From positions 6,356 through 70,355 of the forward strand of contig URWY01000003.1 in NCBI GenBank assembly GCA_900551705.1: a stretch of 64,000 bases of DNA. The letters run 5' to 3'. The notes below the pieces were generated by a model. The model had not been told where the DNA came from, searched no databases, and saw only the letters and a list, made by a program, of their open reading frames with translations. Every line of letters begins with the position of its first letter. Position 1 is the stretch's first letter. This document shows positions 9,401-18,417 of the stretch, piece after piece. This stretch comes from an uncultured Bacillota bacterium. Its GTDB lineage: Bacteria > Bacillota > Clostridia > Christensenellales > UBA1242. Made by a program: the position numbers and the translations under genes.

Positions 9401-12400
9401 ATGAAAAAGAAAACTGCTTTTATTAGTTGTTTTGTGTTAGTTGCGATGTTAATCGTAAGTTTTTTTTGTGCAAGTTATAATAATATTGGAACTATTCAAG
9501 CGGAAATCAAAGGTAAGGAAATTACAAAATATGTTTTGACGGGCTACCAAGATTATTATCCTTATCACTATTTTGATAGTTTAATTGGTGCTACTTATTC
9601 CAAAAAAATTGAATATATAAATGAAAATGGTGAGTTAGTTTCAGATTTTAGAGCGATTTTGGCCAATAACGACAACTATTTCGGCTCTGATTATTGCAAA
9701 GGTGAAGCGTCAATATATTTGGCTGGTGAAATGGAAACACTTGCAGGAACAGGTCATTATTATGCGTATGCAAGTGCAGGTCTTCTTGCGTTTGAAAATA
9801 AAGACAAATCCAAACTTTTGATTTCACTTTCAAACGGCGGAGTGACATCAACTGCGAAGTCAGACAAAGTTCACTCGGGTGGAAAATATGCACCGGACTG
9901 GGTGAAAACTGGAAAAGTCTTTTTAACAAGCAAAAATGATGTTTTAAAATTCCAATTTTCAACACTTGAAAAATCAACAGCTTGGATTCCAGCAGATTTT
10001 GCGATTTTTGAACCAACAATTAACTATGGAATTGAAATTGATAAAATTACAACCGAAACAAAAGGTTCAACTGTTTCAAACGGCTCATTAATTAAACTTG
10101 AAGCGAGCCACTTTTTGTCAAAATTATCTGGCGAAAGTTTGATTAGGTATTATCAAAATATTCATGAAATTGAATGGGAAATTGTTTCTGGTGCTGAAAA
10201 TGGTCAAATTTTGGGCAATTATTTAAGTGTTAGCGGCAAAAGCGGCAAAATTGTTGTTAGACCAAAATGCTTAAAAACAACTGACGGAACTGACTATATC
10301 TATGGCAACTCAATCACTTTTGAAATCAACTCATCAACTGTTGCTGTAAGTGCGAAATCAAACTTTGATGAAGGCGTAAAAGTCTCAGGAACAGGCAATT
10401 ATAATCAAAATAGAAATGTTGTTTTATTCCTTGAAATTTTAGATGGCTATTCACTTTTGAGAGTTGAAGATGAAACAGGCGCACAACTTTCATACAATGT
10501 TACATCTTCTGGGAAATATAGAGTTGTAACTCGTGTTACAAATCAATCTAAAAATTTGAATATTATTTTGAAAAAGACAATTTCGGTCACAAACATCATT
10601 GTCAAAGATAAAGTTTACGACAAAACCGATTCGGCAGAAATTGACCAAATTATTTTTGATGGCGGAGATTTAAAACACGGCGTAACCGTTGAATTAAGCG
10701 ATTTAACTGTTAAGTTTTCAAGTTCTTTGCCTGGCGAAAATATTAAAATTTCAATTTCGGGCTCATTAAAATTATCTGGCGAAAATGCCTATATGTATGA
10801 ACTTGTTGGCAATTTGCCAAGTGTAACAGCTAACATTTTAAAAAGAAATATTGTTGTGCGTGCGCATGACCAAGCGATTGAATATGGCAACACAATTCCT
10901 TCATTAAGTTACGATATTGAAGGGGATATGCTTGCAGGCGAAGCACTTATCGGCGAATTGCAAGTTGTATGCAATGGTTCAATCGGAACATATAAAATTT
11001 CGATAGGAACGCTTTCAAATTCGCATTATAATATAGAATTCGTTGAAGGAACTTTAACAATTTCAAAACGAAAAATTGAAGTTACAAGCATTTATATTGA
11101 CAATAAAACTTATGATAAAGTTTCAGAACTTGATTTATCAAAATTGCACTACACAATGACGGGTTCATTCTTGAAATCACATAACATTTCTTTGAATATA
11201 AGCGGAATTTATTCAAGTTTGAATGCAGGGGAATGTAATGTTGAGTTGTCGGCAAGTTTAAATGGCTCAGATGTTCAATACTATGAGTTGATTATGGAAT
11301 CAACAACCATAAGTGCAGTTATTGAAGCGAGAGGATTGACAATAAATGCAATAACTGCAACAAAAGTTTATGGTGACACCGATCCAACTTTTGAATATAA
11401 CTATAAAAATTCAGATTTACTTAGTGGCGACAGTATTACAGGTTCAATTTCAAGAACATCTGGCGAAGATGTTGGCGAATATACCATCACACAAGGCACA
11501 CTTAGCGCGGCGAACTATAATATTGTGTTTAACTCAGCAAAATTTGTTATCACGCAGCGTGAAATCTCAATTTCAGCCGATGCTAAAAGCAAAATTTATG
11601 GCAATAACGACCCACAACTTACATATTCATTAACAAACGGAACAATCGTAAATAATGATGATTTAGGCTTGACATTAACTCGTGTAAGCGGGGAGAGAAT
11701 TGGCTCGTATGCTATCAAAATTGCAAGTCAAATTAACCAAAATTATAAAATATATTTCACATCTTCAAATCTTGTGATTACGCAAAGAGAGTTAAATATC
11801 AGCGTAGTTGCAAACAATAAAAAATATGATGGCTTGCTTGATGCCGAAGTTGAAATTTATATCAATAATGACATCGCAGCGGATAACATATCTCTGCTTT
11901 TAACTGCAAAATTTGCAAATAAAAATGTTGGCTATTGGGTAGTTAATTACTACACAACAAATAATTCATTAGTTACAGAATTTACTTCTTCATTACTGAA
12001 AGGACAAAACATTGATTGCTACAAAGTTAATTTCTCAGTAACTGAAAGAGCAAATATTGATAAGCGTAAAGTAAATGTGACAATCGAAAACAAATATTTA
12101 AGTAAAATATTTGGCGAAGTTAACGCAGGTTTAATTTTTGATGTCGAAAATATTGTAGAAGGCGAAAGTTTGATAGGAACTCTTGCTCGTGAAGAAGGAG
12201 AAAATGTTGGTTTCTACAACATTTTGAAAAACACTTTGACAGAAGCAAACAATCCTAACTATCAAATTGAATATGATTTTGATTTTACCTTCCAAATATT
12301 GAAAAGAGACCTCGTTATTGTTGTTGACGATAAAACTATCGAATTTGGTGAAGATGAAGGCATAATTGAGTATTATTTATCTTCTAGCACGCCATTGCCA

Positions 12401-14662
12401 TTGGGCGTAGAGTTAAATAACATTTTAACTGGCGCTCCAACAAGAGAAAGCGGAAAAGATGTTGGTATTTACAACTATTTAATCGGAACTTTGGCATTAA
12501 TTGGCGACAGCGAAAACAATTACAATTTGATTTTCAATGGCGGCAAATTGACAATTTACACAAAAACTTTGACAATTCAAATCAACGATATTGAAAAAGT
12601 TTATGGTTCAACAGATCCTGAATTTACATATACTATTCTTGGTAAATCAGGACTTGTTTTGAATATTCAATTTGTTAGACAAGTTGGTGAAAATGTTGGT
12701 GAATATAAAATTACAGGCATTTTGGATGACGATAACTACAATGTTGTGATTAACCCAGGCAAGTTGACAATTACTCCAGCAGAAATCACGATCAGAGCAA
12801 ACTCAATCTTGAAAATTTATGGTGATGCTGACCCTGTTTTAACTTATTATTTGTCAAACGGCATGCTTAAATTTGACGATAGATTGGAAGATGTTTTAAC
12901 AGGTGAACTTGTTAGAGATTTAGGCAATTCTGTTGGTGTTTATTCAATCAAAATTGGCTCATTAAAGGCAAATAGTAACTATTCATTAAAGTTTTTGGGC
13001 AGCGATTTTGAAATTGTTGCAAAAGATTTGTATATAACAGCGAATAAAATTGTTAAATATTATGATGAAACAAATGAACCAGAACTTACATATCAAGTTA
13101 GTGGCTTGCTTGCTGGTGATGAAATTATTGGTAGTTTAACGCGAGTGAGCGGCTCAATGCCAGGTGAATATGATATTGAAATCGGCACATTATCTGCCGA
13201 AAATTATAATATTGTTTTCACAAGTGCAAAGTTTGTTATTCAAAAGCGTAAAATAACAATCAAAATTAACCCAGTTTCTAAAATATTTGATGGAACAGAC
13301 AGTGCGGAATTGACTTATTCGCTCAGCGGAAATATTTTGCAAGGCAGCGAACCGGTTGTGACATTGTTTAAAGAAAGCGGTGTGAATGTCGGTAAATACT
13401 TGATTAATGCACGCGTTGAAGGTGATATTTACGATGTTGAAATCATCACAAATTATTTTGAGATATTAAAGCGTGATGTAACAATCAGAGCGGACAATTT
13501 TGAAATTGTTTATGGCGAAGAAATTCCAACTTTGACATATCGAGTTGAAGGCGACATTGAAAATAGTGAACTTCAAATCTCGCTTTATAGAACTCAAAGT
13601 AAAGCGGCAGGAGAATATACAATTTATTCTTCAATACTGCATTCAGATAACTACAATATCGTTTATGTTGAAGGAAAATTGACAATTAAAAAACTCAAAT
13701 TGGTTATCAAGACGGGCAATTTTGTTAAGGTTTATGGCTCTGCCGACCCAATATTTGATTATGAAATCATAGAAGGTTCAATAGTTGACCACGATATTTT
13801 GAATGGTGCAATTATTAGAGAACTTGGAGAAAATGTAGGAACATATAAATTGATTTGCGAACTTGAAAATCCAAACTATGAAATTGACTTTTTAAGTGCA
13901 AGTTTATCAATTACAAGAAAAGAATTGACAATTGTAACATCTGTTATGGACAAGGTGTTTGACGGCACAGATATTGCATATTTGAGAACTCCAACACTTG
14001 CTGGTGTAATCAATGGTGACGATGTTTATTTCGATTATGAAAGAGATAAAGTTGCTAGATTTATTCAATCTGCTGTTGGTGACAACATTGCTGTAGTTGT
14101 TTATGGTGGAAAACTTAGTGGTGCAGATTGCGGAAATTATTATTTGACTTATCCAACTAATTTGACTGCAAACATAACAAATTCGATTGTTGAAGCAGCA
14201 GACCAAAAAGTTGCTAACGAACTTTTTATAAAAGCGTCAAATTCAAACACGCTTTTAAAACAAGGTTCAACATTGTTTGCATCTGAATACAAGGTAACAG
14301 ACGCAGAAAAATCTGATTTTGGCAATTCAAAGAGCATTGTTGGAGCATATAATTTGTCACTTAAAGTTGGCAATCAAGATGTGCCAGAATCGGGCAAAGT
14401 TACAGTTAATATAAAGCCATATTCAAATGGTTTAAACAATGTTCAAGTTTTCCGTTTAAATTCGGACGGAACAAAAACACTTTTGAATGCAACTTACGAA
14501 GATGGCGTTATAAAATTTGAAACAGACGAAATGGGTACTTTTATCGTTGTTGCTGATAACGATAATTGGTTAAACATCACATTGATTGTTTCAGCGTCAG
14601 TTTTGCTCTTAACAATCGTTGGTTTTGTAATTAGTAAAAAAAGAAAAAAGAAAAAAGCATAA
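9401..14662 (+). CDS. Giant membrane-anchored MBG/YDG repeat surface protein
   Basis: 1,753 residues. The N-terminus is a signal peptide (Lys-rich start, hydrophobic FISCFVLVAMLIVSFF). After an ~380-residue unique region come about eleven MBG-type repeats with (V/I)YG..DP.(F/L)TY openings and GTL...NYNI.F closings, interspersed with about four YDG-type repeats (VYDKTDSAE, KYDGLLDAE, VFDGTDIAY). The C-terminus has a single membrane helix (LIVSASVLLLTIVGFVIS) and a KKRKKKKA tail, so it is anchored in the cytoplasmic membrane with the repeats outside. MBG proteins are thought to be extended adhesins; the ligand is unknown. It stands alone between argS and ylxM, with its own promoter and terminator. 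Confidence 0.9.
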   Translation: MKKKTAFISCFVLVAMLIVSFFCASYNNIGTIQAEIKGKEITKYVLTGYQDYYPYHYFDSLIGATYSKKIEYINENGELVSDFRAILANNDNYFGSDYCKGEASIYLAGEMETLAGTGHYYAYASAGLLAFENKDKSKLLISLSNGGVTSTAKSDKVHSGGKYAPDWVKTGKVFLTSKNDVLKFQFSTLEKSTAWIPADFAIFEPTINYGIEIDKITTETKGSTVSNGSLIKLEASHFLSKLSGESLIRYYQNIHEIEWEIVSGAENGQILGNYLSVSGKSGKIVVRPKCLKTTDGTDYIYGNSITFEINSSTVAVSAKSNFDEGVKVSGTGNYNQNRNVVLFLEILDGYSLLRVEDETGAQLSYNVTSSGKYRVVTRVTNQSKNLNIILKKTISVTNIIVKDKVYDKTDSAEIDQIIFDGGDLKHGVTVELSDLTVKFSSSLPGENIKISISGSLKLSGENAYMYELVGNLPSVTANILKRNIVVRAHDQAIEYGNTIPSLSYDIEGDMLAGEALIGELQVVCNGSIGTYKISIGTLSNSHYNIEFVEGTLTISKRKIEVTSIYIDNKTYDKVSELDLSKLHYTMTGSFLKSHNISLNISGIYSSLNAGECNVELSASLNGSDVQYYELIMESTTISAVIEARGLTINAITATKVYGDTDPTFEYNYKNSDLLSGDSITGSISRTSGEDVGEYTITQGTLSAANYNIVFNSAKFVITQREISISADAKSKIYGNNDPQLTYSLTNGTIVNNDDLGLTLTRVSGERIGSYAIKIASQINQNYKIYFTSSNLVITQRELNISVVANNKKYDGLLDAEVEIYINNDIAADNISLLLTAKFANKNVGYWVVNYYTTNNSLVTEFTSSLLKGQNIDCYKVNFSVTERANIDKRKVNVTIENKYLSKIFGEVNAGLIFDVENIVEGESLIGTLAREEGENVGFYNILKNTLTEANNPNYQIEYDFDFTFQILKRDLVIVVDDKTIEFGEDEGIIEYYLSSSTPLPLGVELNNILTGAPTRESGKDVGIYNYLIGTLALIGDSENNYNLIFNGGKLTIYTKTLTIQINDIEKVYGSTDPEFTYTILGKSGLVLNIQFVRQVGENVGEYKITGILDDDNYNVVINPGKLTITPAEITIRANSILKIYGDADPVLTYYLSNGMLKFDDRLEDVLTGELVRDLGNSVGVYSIKIGSLKANSNYSLKFLGSDFEIVAKDLYITANKIVKYYDETNEPELTYQVSGLLAGDEIIGSLTRVSGSMPGEYDIEIGTLSAENYNIVFTSAKFVIQKRKITIKINPVSKIFDGTDSAELTYSLSGNILQGSEPVVTLFKESGVNVGKYLINARVEGDIYDVEIITNYFEILKRDVTIRADNFEIVYGEEIPTLTYRVEGDIENSELQISLYRTQSKAAGEYTIYSSILHSDNYNIVYVEGKLTIKKLKLVIKTGNFVKVYGSADPIFDYEIIEGSIVDHDILNGAIIRELGENVGTYKLICELENPNYEIDFLSASLSITRKELTIVTSVMDKVFDGTDIAYLRTPTLAGVINGDDVYFDYERDKVARFIQSAVGDNIAVVVYGGKLSGADCGNYYLTYPTNLTANITNSIVEAADQKVANELFIKASNSNTLLKQGSTLFASEYKVTDAEKSDFGNSKSIVGAYNLSLKVGNQDVPESGKVTVNIKPYSNGLNNVQVFRLNSDGTKTLLNATYEDGVIKFETDEMGTFIVVADNDNWLNITLIVSASVLLLTIVGFVISKKRKKKKA

Positions 14663-14686
14663 AACACTTGCTTTTTCTTTTTTTTT
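14649..14686 (+). terminator. Terminator after the MBG protein
   Basis: AGAAAAAAGCA pairs imperfectly with TGCTTTTTCTTT and is followed by a long T run. The hairpin overlaps the stop codon. Confidence 0.75.
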
Positions 14687-14687
14687 G

Positions 14688-14717
14688 TGTTATATTTGTA
14701 AAGCAAAAGGGCTTTAC
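14688..14717 (+). promoter_or_regulatory. ylxM-ffh promoter and leader hairpin
   Basis: An extended -10 (TGTTATATT, 14688-14696) sits right behind the upstream terminator. The leader contains the inverted repeat GTAAAGC (14698-14704)/GCTTTAC (14711-14717), whose loop holds the AAAAGG ribosome-binding bases of ylxM. Confidence 0.4.
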
Positions 14718-14719
14718 AC

Positions 14720-14971
14720 ATGGAAGAACTTAAAAAAACTGTTATGTTTGGAGATTTGTTTGAACTTTATGGCAAACTTTTGTCGCCATCACAACAGCAA
14801 GTTGCCAATTTGTATTTTAATGACGATTTAACATTGTCAGAAATTGCTGAAATAGTCAATGTGTCTAGGCAAGCAATATTTGATAGTCTTAAAAAATCAG
14901 AAAAAAAACTTTTGGAAATTGAAAGTAAAGTCGGAGCGCTGAAAATAATATCAGAATTAAAAAAGGGGTAA
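14720..14971 (+). CDS. ylxM: YlxM family sigma-like HTH protein (UPF0122)
   Basis: 83 residues. The whole protein is a helix-turn-helix similar to sigma region 4: LTLSEIAEIVNVSRQAIFDSL. YlxM/p13 proteins are encoded directly before ffh and are linked to the signal recognition particle. The ATG at 14720 has AAAGGG upstream. The stop codon is three bases before the ffh TTG start, so the two genes are co-transcribed and probably coupled. Confidence 0.93.
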   Translation: MEELKKTVMFGDLFELYGKLLSPSQQQVANLYFNDDLTLSEIAEIVNVSRQAIFDSLKKSEKKLLEIESKVGALKIISELKKG

Positions 14972-14974
14972 ATC

Positions 14975-16285
14975 TTGGCTATATTTGAAAGTCTAAGCGA
15001 AAAATTAAATCATGCTTTTTCAAAAATAATTCATCGCGGAAAGTTGACAGAACTTGAAATAAAAGATGCAATGAGAGAAGTCAAAATTGCTCTTTTAGAA
15101 GCCGATGTAAACTATTTGGTTGTGAAAAAATTCATTGCTAGCGTGTCCGAAAAGGCAGTTGGCGATGAAGTTATGAAAAGTTTAACACCAGCACAGCAAG
15201 TTATCAAAATTGTCAACGAAGAGTTGACAGCATTGATGGGCAGCACAAATCAAAAACTTAATGTTGCTTCAAAACCACCAACAGTCATTATGATGTGCGG
15301 TTTGCAAGGTGCGGGAAAAACAACAATGTGCGCCAAACTTGCATATCACTTGAAAAAGTCTGGCAAAAGGCCGCTTTTGGTTGCTTGTGATATTTATAGG
15401 CCAGCCGCAATTAATCAGTTGCAAGTGGTTGGAAAACAAGCAGGTGCAGAAGTTTTTGAACGCGGAACAGCAAATCCAGTTAAAACATCAAAAGAAGCCA
15501 TTGCTTATGCCATTAAACAAGGTTTTGACACTATTATTATTGACACAGCAGGCCGTTTGCACATCAATGAAGAATTGATGAAAGAACTTGAAAATATCAA
15601 GAAAGAAACGCAGCCAACAGAAATTTTGCTCACTGTTGACGCAATGACTGGTCAAGACGCTGTAACTGTTGCAGAAGAATTCAATAATAAGTTAGACATC
15701 ACTGGCGTGATTTTAACCAAATTAGATGGAGACACTCGTGGCGGTGCAGCATTGTCAATTAGGTCAATCACTGGTAAGCCAATCAAATTCTGCGGCGTTG
15801 GAGAAAAAATCGGCGATTTAGAGCCATTTTATCCAGACAGAATAGCAAGCCGTATTTTGGGCATGGGCGATGTTTTAACATTGATTGAACGCGCACAAGA
15901 AGCGGTTAGCGAAGAGCAAGCAAAAGAACTTGAAAAGAAATTTAGACAAAATAGTTTTAACTTTGAAGACTATCTTGTTCAAATGGAAAATCTCAAAAAA
16001 ATGGGCAATATGAAAGACCTTCTCGCTATGATTCCAGGTCTTGGCTCAAAACTTAAATCAATGCCAGACATTGACGAAAATGTTTTGAAGAAAAACAAAG
16101 CCATTATTCAGTCAATGACTGTTAAAGAGCGTAGAAATCCTGAAATTTTGAAAGCCAGCCATAAAAAGAGAATTGCTCAGGGCAGTGGAACAGGCATTCA
16201 AGATGTTAACGCACTTTTGAAACAAATGGAACAATCAAAAGAACTTTTAAAACAAATGAAAAACAAAAAAGGATTTAGATTTTAA
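14975..16285 (+). CDS. ffh: Signal recognition particle GTPase Ffh
   Basis: Binds signal peptides emerging from the ribosome together with SRP RNA and docks them to FtsY; cytosol and membrane. 436 residues. The N domain is followed by G-domain motifs GLQGAGKTT (near residue 108), DTAGRLH and TKLDGDTRGG. The C-terminal M domain is methionine-rich (LKKMGNMKDLLAMIPGLG, KQMEQSKELLKQMKNKK). It starts with TTG 14975 behind AAGGGG, three bases after ylxM. Confidence 0.97.
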   Translation: MAIFESLSEKLNHAFSKIIHRGKLTELEIKDAMREVKIALLEADVNYLVVKKFIASVSEKAVGDEVMKSLTPAQQVIKIVNEELTALMGSTNQKLNVASKPPTVIMMCGLQGAGKTTMCAKLAYHLKKSGKRPLLVACDIYRPAAINQLQVVGKQAGAEVFERGTANPVKTSKEAIAYAIKQGFDTIIIDTAGRLHINEELMKELENIKKETQPTEILLTVDAMTGQDAVTVAEEFNNKLDITGVILTKLDGDTRGGAALSIRSITGKPIKFCGVGEKIGDLEPFYPDRIASRILGMGDVLTLIERAQEAVSEEQAKELEKKFRQNSFNFEDYLVQMENLKKMGNMKDLLAMIPGLGSKLKSMPDIDENVLKKNKAIIQSMTVKERRNPEILKASHKKRIAQGSGTGIQDVNALLKQMEQSKELLKQMKNKKGFRF

Positions 16286-16335
16286 TAGGTATTTCGCAGA
16301 ATATGCTTAATATATAAATTTTATAGGAGGAAAGT

Positions 16336-16587
16336 ATGTCAGTTAAAATTCGTTTAACAAGAAAAGGAGATAAAAAATCACCTTTTTACAGAGTTGTAGT
16401 TGCAGATTCTAGGTCACCAAGAGATGGTAGATTTATCGACATCATCGGAACTTACAATCCATTAACAAACCCTGCTGAAATCAAAATTGATGCTGATAAG
16501 GCAAACAAATGGTTGTCAAACGGCGCTGTTCCAACAGAAACAGCAAAATCACTTTTGGTTAAATCTGGAATTATTGAAAATAAATAG
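16336..16587 (+). CDS. rpsP: 30S ribosomal protein S16
   Basis: 83 residues with the classical start SVKIRLTRKGDKKSPFYR, then SRSPRDGRFIDIIGTYNP. A strong TAGGAGG lies before the ATG. It is between ffh and khpA, the usual Firmicutes order, and is probably read with them. Confidence 0.98.
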   Translation: MSVKIRLTRKGDKKSPFYRVVVADSRSPRDGRFIDIIGTYNPLTNPAEIKIDADKANKWLSNGAVPTETAKSLLVKSGIIENK

Positions 16588-16599
16588 TAGGTGAGTTAT

Positions 16600-16833
16600 A
16601 TGAAAGAAATTGTTGAATATATAGCAAAAAGCCTTGCAGATTATCCAGATGAAGTGGAAGTTTCAGTTGAAGCCGAAGGCTCAACTGATGTTGTTCACAT
16701 CAGAGTTCTCCCAGAAGATATGGGAAAAGTGATTGGCAAAGGCGGAAAAATCGCAACAAGCATAAGAACAATCGTCAAATCTTTGGCACAAAAGCAAAAC
16801 AGACGCATTGTTGTTAAAATTGAAGAAAAATAA
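16600..16833 (+). CDS. khpA: KH-domain RNA-binding protein KhpA (YlqC)
   Basis: 77 residues and a single KH domain; the GxxG loop is GKGGK within MGKVIGKGGKIATSIR. KhpA forms a heterodimer with KhpB/Jag in related bacteria and affects division and mRNA binding. I placed the start at ATG 16600, with TAGGTGAG directly before it; a GTG at 16591 is part of that ribosome-binding site. In most Firmicutes rimM, trmD and rplS come next; here a terminator and the opposing sigK follow, so the operon is broken. Confidence 0.95.
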   Translation: MKEIVEYIAKSLADYPDEVEVSVEAEGSTDVVHIRVLPEDMGKVIGKGGKIATSIRTIVKSLAQKQNRRIVVKIEEK

Positions 16834-16874
16834 GCCCACTAAGTGGCAGTTTTGTGTGCAAAATAAACAAATTT

Positions 16875-16914
16875 AAAATCAACCGGATACAAAATTGGGT
16901 TGATTTTTGTTTTT
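16875..16914 (+). terminator. Terminator between khpA and sigK
   Basis: AAAATCAACC (16875-16884) pairs with GGTTGATTTT (16898-16907) and is followed by T-rich sequence. It may work in both directions because sigK ends at 16913 on the other strand. Confidence 0.75.
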
Positions 16915-17614
16915 ATGAGAAAGTGCCTTGATTTTCAACTTCGTTACGAATTGTTTCAAGAGCTTTTGTTTCCAATCGCGAGATATATGAGCGTGAAATG
17001 CCAAGTTTTTGAGCGACTTCGCGTTGAGGCAGGGCAGGACAACCTTCCAAGCCATAGCGATATTTTATAATCTCATATTCACGCTCCGGCAAAACTTTTT
17101 TTATGAGAGTTGACATTTTTTCAGTTAAAATATTGCTTTCAACAACATCTTCCACTTCGCCTTCTATCGTTGGAATTATGTCCATGAGTTCAATATCGTT
17201 GCCGTCTTTGTCTTCGCCTAAACATTCTTGCAAAGACATAGTTTGTTTATGTTTTTTATTGACGCGAATAAGCATCAAAATCTCGTTTTCAATACATCTT
17301 GCGGCGTAGGTTGACAATTGCGTTCCTTTGCCGTATTCAAAGGAATTTATGGCCTTTATCAGCCCGATAGAGCCCACTGAAATTAGATCGTCTGCTTCGC
17401 CAGCGCCAGAATATTTTTTTACAATATGTGCAACTAAGCGCAAATTGTGGCTGATTAAAATATCTTTTGCCTTTTTATCGCCAGCCTTAAAGGCTTCAAA
17501 GTATTTTTTTTCATCTTCTGGCGAAAGCGGTTTTGGAAAGCCAGATGCTGTGTTGACAAAAGATGAAAAGAGCAAAATCTTGTGCATAAAAGAGATAAAA
17601 TTTTCAAAAATCAT
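16913..17614 (-). CDS. sigK: RNA polymerase sporulation sigma factor, SigK type, with pro-sequence
   Basis: 233 residues. After a hydrophobic leader (FENFISFMHKILLFSSFVN) comes FPKPLS, the hallmark boundary of pro-sigma-K. Region 2 follows (NLRLVAHIVKKY, DDLISVGSIGLIKAINSF, YAARCIENEILM) and region 4 ends with a helix-turn-helix REVAQKLGISRSYISRLE. In Bacillus and Clostridium, SigK directs late mother-cell gene expression after the leader is cleaved by SpoIVFB. I placed the start at ATG 17614, preceded by GTGGAG; an upstream in-frame start at 17677 lacks support. The gene is uninterrupted (no skin element). SigE is the nearest alternative but has a different leader boundary. No other sporulation gene is in the window. 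Confidence 0.85.
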   Translation of the reverse strand: MIFENFISFMHKILLFSSFVNTASGFPKPLSPEDEKKYFEAFKAGDKKAKDILISHNLRLVAHIVKKYSGAGEADDLISVGSIGLIKAINSFEYGKGTQLSTYAARCIENEILMLIRVNKKHKQTMSLQECLGEDKDGNDIELMDIIPTIEGEVEDVVESNILTEKMSTLIKKVLPEREYEIIKYRYGLEGCPALPQREVAQKLGISRSYISRLETKALETIRNEVENQGTFS

Positions 17615-17860
17615 ACAAACTCCACATTCTTTTTTGTAAAATTTATCGTTGCTATTAAAACAACTTAAAAATAACAAATTAGGAAAACGGCATTCTCCAT
17701 ATTGCTTTTTTGTATTTATATGTTTTAACTTGTCGAAATTTGACTGATTGTGAAAAATTTTTGTGCTGCTAAATACAAAATTTGTTGAATGTTGACGAAA
17801 TTTATTGTAAATATATTTTTAAATAATTGCTAAAATATTATGAAAACTTGGTGTTATTTT

Positions 17861-17889
17861 TTTACAAAAATGCTAAACTATGCTAAAAT
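17861..17889 (+). promoter_or_regulatory. Promoter of the shikimate-kinase-like/tkt pair
   Basis: TTTACA (17861-17866), 17-bp spacer, extended TGC-TAAAAT (17884-17889). Transcription would start about 14 bases before the ATG at 17910. The rest of the 17615-17860 gap is very AT-rich and should also contain the leftward sigK promoter, which I could not place. Confidence 0.65.
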
Positions 17890-17909
17890 ATTTTTATAGG
17901 GAAGAAAAT

Positions 17910-18401
17910 ATGGTTAATGAAAAAAATATAATAATTGTTGGTTTGTCTAACGAATTCGTGAAATTCGGAGCAAATCTTTTGGCGGAGAAATTGGGATACT
18001 ACAACTTAGATGTTGATAGTATGCTTGAATACACGCTAATGGATAGAATCAAAATGAAGCAGGTTTGCGGCGTCAAATATTTGGACGAGCAAGAAAAGAA
18101 AGTTATAAAAAGTTTGAACGACTACGAAAAAACGGTGATGTCTATTAAACTGGACACTTTTGCTGCGAATATTAAAAGTTTGCAAGATAATAACATGCTT
18201 GTCTATCTTTCATTCAATAAAAAGCAGGTTAAAGATTTAAATAAACTTTTGACAAACGAATTTAAGACAGAAATCACTCTTAACGATTTATTATTTCAAG
18301 AACATGATAAATATTTGAAAAAAAATTGTGATATTATTTTGAAATGTGATATAAATAATATTGAAGAAAGTTTTAACGAATTGATAGAAAAAATTAAATA
18401 A
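17910..18401 (+). CDS. Shikimate/cytidylate-kinase-like protein lacking a P-loop
   Basis: 163 residues. The outline is that of a small P-loop nucleoside/shikimate kinase: IIIVGLSNEFVKFGANLL, then LAEKLGYYNLDVD, a central KLDTFA, an MLVYLSF strand and a C-terminal helix with IEESFNELI. At the Walker A place, where the family has GxxGSGKST, there is GLSNEFVKFG, so no GK(S/T) exists. I infer a catalytically dead or repurposed fold. Start ATG 17910 has AGGGAAG upstream. The gene ends 16 bases before transketolase and shares its promoter; a shikimate-kinase-like regulator of the pentose/aromatic branch would fit the context, but that is speculation. Confidence 0.6.
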   Translation: MVNEKNIIIVGLSNEFVKFGANLLAEKLGYYNLDVDSMLEYTLMDRIKMKQVCGVKYLDEQEKKVIKSLNDYEKTVMSIKLDTFAANIKSLQDNNMLVYLSFNKKQVKDLNKLLTNEFKTEITLNDLLFQEHDKYLKKNCDIILKCDINNIEESFNELIEKIK

Positions 18402-18417
18402 ACTTTGGGAGTTTGTT

